Of a DNA stretch of 64,000 nucleotides, positions 61,034 to 64,000 are shown in pieces. Numbering within the stretch: the stretch's first letter is position 1; every line of letters begins with the position of its first letter. The DNA comes from Pseudomonas khorasanensis (GTDB lineage: Bacteria > Pseudomonadota > Gammaproteobacteria > Pseudomonadales > Pseudomonadaceae). The notes beneath the pieces were generated by a model. It saw only the letters and a program-made list of their open reading frames with translations, had not been told where the DNA came from and made no database searches. Position numbers and translations under genes: made by a program. The DNA lies in the NCBI RefSeq assembly GCF_014268505.2, contig NZ_JABWQP020000001.1, positions 620,001 through 684,000 of the forward strand, written 5' to 3'.

Positions 61034-64000
61034 TCAGACGACTTGAATGCCGTTCTGCACCCATAAGTGGTGGCTCGGATCCTCCTGTGCCGTGTATTGA
61101 ACATAGTCGATGCCATCGGCCTGTAGCGTACCGTCTGCCGTCCAGCCATCGGTCATGTGCACGCTGTCCTTGCTGTCCCCCTTGATCAGCAAGGTGTTGT
61201 TGTCAGCGGAGGTAATGGCCACCAGATCGCTCAGGTTCAACGTCAGCGAAACTGCACTGGAATGGCTTAAGTCGAGCACCTCGACGTTGTGGATTCGGCT
61301 CTGCAGATCGCCGAGATTGATCGCCACATCGCCGCCGGCCCAAAGCAGGCTGTCGGTGCCGCTGCCGCCATCGACCGAAGTGAACTGCTGGTCGGCGATG
61401 ATCAGCGTGTCGTCGCCGGCCCCGCCTTGCAGCGAAACAGCGCCGCCCTGCGAGCCGTCCAGCGTGTCGTTGCCGTCAGTGCCCTGGATCAGCTCACTGC
61501 CAGCGGCGTTCGCCAGACCCACGTCATCGCTGGCCAGTGCCGAGAACGCGGCGGTGGCGAACGCCCCGGCCTTGTTCAGGTCGATGGTCAGCGTGGCGGT
61601 ATCGACGGTGCCGTTCGGGTGCGTCAGTTGGTAGGTGAACGTGTCTTCCTGGCCAATGACCGCATCGGTCAGCCCGGGCTTGAGTGTGTAGGTGTAGTTA
61701 CCGTTGGCCTGGACCAGCAGCGAGCCGTAATTGCCGACCAGCGTGACGCCGTTGTAGCCCGGCGCGACATAGCTGCCCGCGACCAACACGCTGAGCAAGG
61801 TGTAGACCGAGCCCAGTACATCGGCGCCGCCGCCTGCGGTGTCGGTGAGCAGGTTGCCCGACACCGGTGTGTAGCTGCCGACGACAAACTGGTTGGTGTA
61901 AGTCGCCACGTTGATCAGGCTGGTGTTGACGCTGGTGAGCAGGCCGAGGCCGCCCACGGCCACCCTGACCTGGTAACTGCCGGCCGTCTGGTCGTCAAAC
62001 TTGATGCCGTAGTTGCCGCCGCCCAGATTCAGCAACGCGTTGCCGCCGTAACTCTTGACCAGCACGTACTGGTTGGTGGCGGTGTTGAGCTTGTACAGGC
62101 CCACCGTCATCGAACCCAGGAGGGCCAGCAGGTTGCTCGAGTTGACCACCACGGTGAGGTCGCTGACGGTATCCGCCGCGACAACCGTGTTGTAGTTCCC
62201 GCTGCCACCGCCCAGCAACACGTTGAAGGTGCCGAGATTAGAGTTGCTGGTGACTTCACGGTTGACCAGCGTGACGTCTGTCGAGGCGATGTCCGGCGTG
62301 GCGTCAACCACCAGCGCGGGACTGCCGAGGTTGGCGTCATTCCACACTTCGGTGGCCTGCGGACTGTCGATGCGCACGTAGAGGTTGGCCGTGTCGCTCA
62401 AACCGTTCGGGTGCACCAGTTGGTAGTTGAAGACATCGACCTTGCCGACGCTGCCGACACTGCCGTTTGGCGTGTAACTGTAGTTGCCGCTGGCATCGAT
62501 GGTCAGCGTGCCGTACAGCCCTTGCACGGTGGTGCCGGCGCCAGCACTGACAAATGCGCCGTTCTTGAAGATCTGCAATTGGGCGCCGTTATCCGGGCCG
62601 GTCTGGTCAGCCGTGCCATCGACGCCGACGTTGGTGATGACGTTGCCCGTCACCGCCGGCCCGGCGACACCGTTGAACTGGGTCAGGCTGCTGACGTCCA
62701 GTTGCAGCTGCGTGTTGACCGTGGTCAGCACGCCGATACCGGTGCTCGACACCGTCAGTCGATAGTCGCCCGACAGCAGATTGCCGATGTCCACCCGCAC
62801 GCCCTGGCCGGTCAAAGCAATCAGGTCGAGCAGACCGCCGCTGCCGTTGACATCCAGGGTGACCCAGGTGCCGCTGGCATTCTTCACTTGCAGCGTATAG
62901 ACCACGCCGTCGAGCAGCGAAATCAGGCTGCTGGTGGTCAGCGTCAACGTTGGATCGAGACGTGAACCACTGGCCACGCTGAACGTGAAGGTCTTCGAGA
63001 ACCCGGACAGCAGCGTAGTGAACGAGTCGTTGAACGTCTGCGACGCGGTCGCCGGGGTCAGGGTGACAGTGCCGACGGCCAGATTGTCGCTGGCGACCAC
63101 CGGCGCGTTGACATCGATATCCGGCGCGGTGACGTTGGCCGCCACCGAGACGTTGCCGCGAGCGTCGCTCAGGCTGACGGTGAGTTTTTCACCGTTGATC
63201 TGCGCGCTGTTCAGGACGATGGTGAACACGCCGAGATTGTTGACCGTACCGGTTCCCAGCACGGTGCCGGTGGCCGACTTGATGGTCACCGTTGCGCCGG
63301 CCTCACCAGTACCCGTGACGCTCAGACCATCAACCCCGACCAGTAGAGCCCCGGCGGCGGCCGGAGGAGTCAGGTCTGGCGCCGTCGCGGTCGCCGCCGC
63401 CGAAACATTGCCGCTCGGATCCGCCTGGGTAACGCTGAGCACCTGGCTGTTGATCTGTGCCGAGGCCAGCACCACAGAGAAGCTGCCGTTGGCGGCGACG
63501 GTCGCGGTGCCGAGCACCACGCCGCCAGCGCCCCGCACACTGATGGTCGAACCGGGTACGCCGACACCGGTCAGCAACGTGCCGCTGCCATTGACGGTGA
63601 CGCCAGTCGGGGCGCCGGGTGCGGTGACGTCCGGTGCTGTCAGGCTCGCATTCGGCGACAGGTTGCCGGTCGGGTCTGCGAGTCGGACGGTTAACAACTG
63701 CCCGTCCAGTTGCGCCGTGTTGAGGTTGAAGCTGAACGTGCCGCCAGCGCCCACGGTTCCGGTGCCTAGCAGAGCACCGCCCGCGCCATAGACGTTGACT
63801 GTCGCACCCGGTTCGCCGACGCCGCTGAGGGTCAGGCCATTGGCAGCGAGGACCAGGCCGCTGGCCGCGACCGGCGCCTGCACATCGGTCGCCGTGAGGT
63901 TGAATACCGGCGACAGATTGCCCGCCGGGTCTGCCTGTTGAACGATCAACTGTTGACCGTTGAGCTGGGCGCTGGACAGTTGAACCGTGAAGGCGCCCCC
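61034..64000 (-). CDS. large repeat adhesin (BapA-like) secreted by type I system, partial
   Basis: The window holds the C-terminal 988 residues; the gene continues beyond the right edge. It begins in a series of Ig-like repeats of about 86 residues, each with SGVGEPGATVNVYGAGGALL-type opening and ending ADPTGNLSP; three or four are visible. Two unlike beta-rich domains follow, both with VHPNGLSDTANLYV-like strands. Near the C-terminus is a short RTX-like Ca2+ nonapeptide run: GTDGNDTLDGSQ, LQGGAGDDTLI, VDGGSGTDSLLW. The end, GIQVV, is the probable type I signal. The order adhesin, channel, exporter, fusion protein is that of bapABCD. Confidence 0.9.
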   Translation of the reverse strand, partial: GGAFTVQLSSAQLNGQQLIVQQADPAGNLSPVFNLTATDVQAPVAASGLVLAANGLTLSGVGEPGATVNVYGAGGALLGTGTVGAGGTFSFNLNTAQLDGQLLTVRLADPTGNLSPNASLTAPDVTAPGAPTGVTVNGSGTLLTGVGVPGSTISVRGAGGVVLGTATVAANGSFSVVLASAQINSQVLSVTQADPSGNVSAAATATAPDLTPPAAAGALLVGVDGLSVTGTGEAGATVTIKSATGTVLGTGTVNNLGVFTIVLNSAQINGEKLTVSLSDARGNVSVAANVTAPDIDVNAPVVASDNLAVGTVTLTPATASQTFNDSFTTLLSGFSKTFTFSVASGSRLDPTLTLTTSSLISLLDGVVYTLQVKNASGTWVTLDVNGSGGLLDLIALTGQGVRVDIGNLLSGDYRLTVSSTGIGVLTTVNTQLQLDVSSLTQFNGVAGPAVTGNVITNVGVDGTADQTGPDNGAQLQIFKNGAFVSAGAGTTVQGLYGTLTIDASGNYSYTPNGSVGSVGKVDVFNYQLVHPNGLSDTANLYVRIDSPQATEVWNDANLGSPALVVDATPDIASTDVTLVNREVTSNSNLGTFNVLLGGGSGNYNTVVAADTVSDLTVVVNSSNLLALLGSMTVGLYKLNTATNQYVLVKSYGGNALLNLGGGNYGIKFDDQTAGSYQVRVAVGGLGLLTSVNTSLINVATYTNQFVVGSYTPVSGNLLTDTAGGGADVLGSVYTLLSVLVAGSYVAPGYNGVTLVGNYGSLLVQANGNYTYTLKPGLTDAVIGQEDTFTYQLTHPNGTVDTATLTIDLNKAGAFATAAFSALASDDVGLANAAGSELIQGTDGNDTLDGSQGGAVSLQGGAGDDTLIIADQQFTSVDGGSGTDSLLWAGGDVAINLGDLQSRIHNVEVLDLSHSSAVSLTLNLSDLVAITSADNNTLLIKGDSKDSVHMTDGWTADGTLQADGIDYVQYTAQEDPSHHLWVQNGIQVV

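Noticed and set aside
61289..62965. 558-codon plus-strand open frame inside the adhesin gene
   Set aside because: It is opposite to the repeat adhesin; composition is that of an antisense shadow (V/G/A/R/Q-rich), with no domain and no ribosome site.

Overview
The window looks like a chromosome segment of a fluorescent Pseudomonas (P. fluorescens group). The GC content is high, three intergenic sites carry REP-type palindromes of the 'GAGCAGGCTCGCTCCCAC' kind, and the gene families are typical of the genus (TspO, stand-alone CheB, MHS and ACS transporters, many LysR regulators, a BapABCD-like adhesin/type I secretion locus). No rRNA, tRNA or CRISPR array was seen.

Layout. 1-2.7 kb: a partial HGGGW-type hydrolase coupled to tspO, a stand-alone CheB-like protein and two small proteins. 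2.9-20.4 kb: a large catabolic region. Its minus-strand core encodes a two-subunit ThDP-dependent decarboxylase, an acyl-CoA dehydrogenase, a CaiB/BaiF CoA-transferase, a MaoC-like hydratase and a CitE-like CoA-ester lyase. The transferase, hydratase and lyase match the three activities of itaconate degradation (Ict/Ich/Ccl); the dehydrogenase would extend this to saturated C5 dicarboxylates such as methylsuccinate (inference). Three RraA-fold proteins, an aminotransferase, three MFS transporters, an alpha/beta hydrolase and three LysR regulators surround it. 20.4-33.2 kb: mostly housekeeping genes (methyltransferase, MscS-like channel, AraC regulator, prolyl iminopeptidase, SRAP protein, flavoprotein, HD phosphohydrolase, bestrophin-like channel), plus a protein-tyrosine-phosphatase fused to an autotransporter barrel.

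34.5-37.4 kb: an unusual unit. A short leader peptide with four consecutive His codons is followed by a Rho-independent terminator and a possible antiterminator, then by a catalytic-core-only histidyl-tRNA-synthetase-like gene with a frameshift, then by an IS1182-like transposase with an in-frame amber codon. Inverted repeats bound the whole stretch, so the synthetase-like gene may be a passenger of the element. 37.4-43.1 kb: a compact stress/detoxification cluster organised by a MerR regulator. Four promoters, each with TTGACC, exactly 19 bp, then a -10, face an alpha/beta hydrolase, a secreted DJ-1/PfpI plus acetoacetate-decarboxylase-like pair, a broken saccharopine-dehydrogenase-like gene and an Old Yellow Enzyme-like reductase. 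43.1-47.4 kb: a decayed accessory zone with three small unknown proteins, a tyrosine recombinase tail, an IS3-type transposase tail, a NucS-like nuclease fragment, a serine-hydrolase tail, a DUF6130-like secreted protein and a DUF6124 remnant.

47.5-56.2 kb: an APC permease, a TetR regulator followed by an RND efflux pair, an NAD(P)-binding protein and a trypsin-like lipoprotein. 56.2-64.0 kb: a minus-strand operon in the order adhesin, TolC-like channel, ABC exporter, membrane fusion protein (as in P. aeruginosa bapABCD). The adhesin runs off the right edge.
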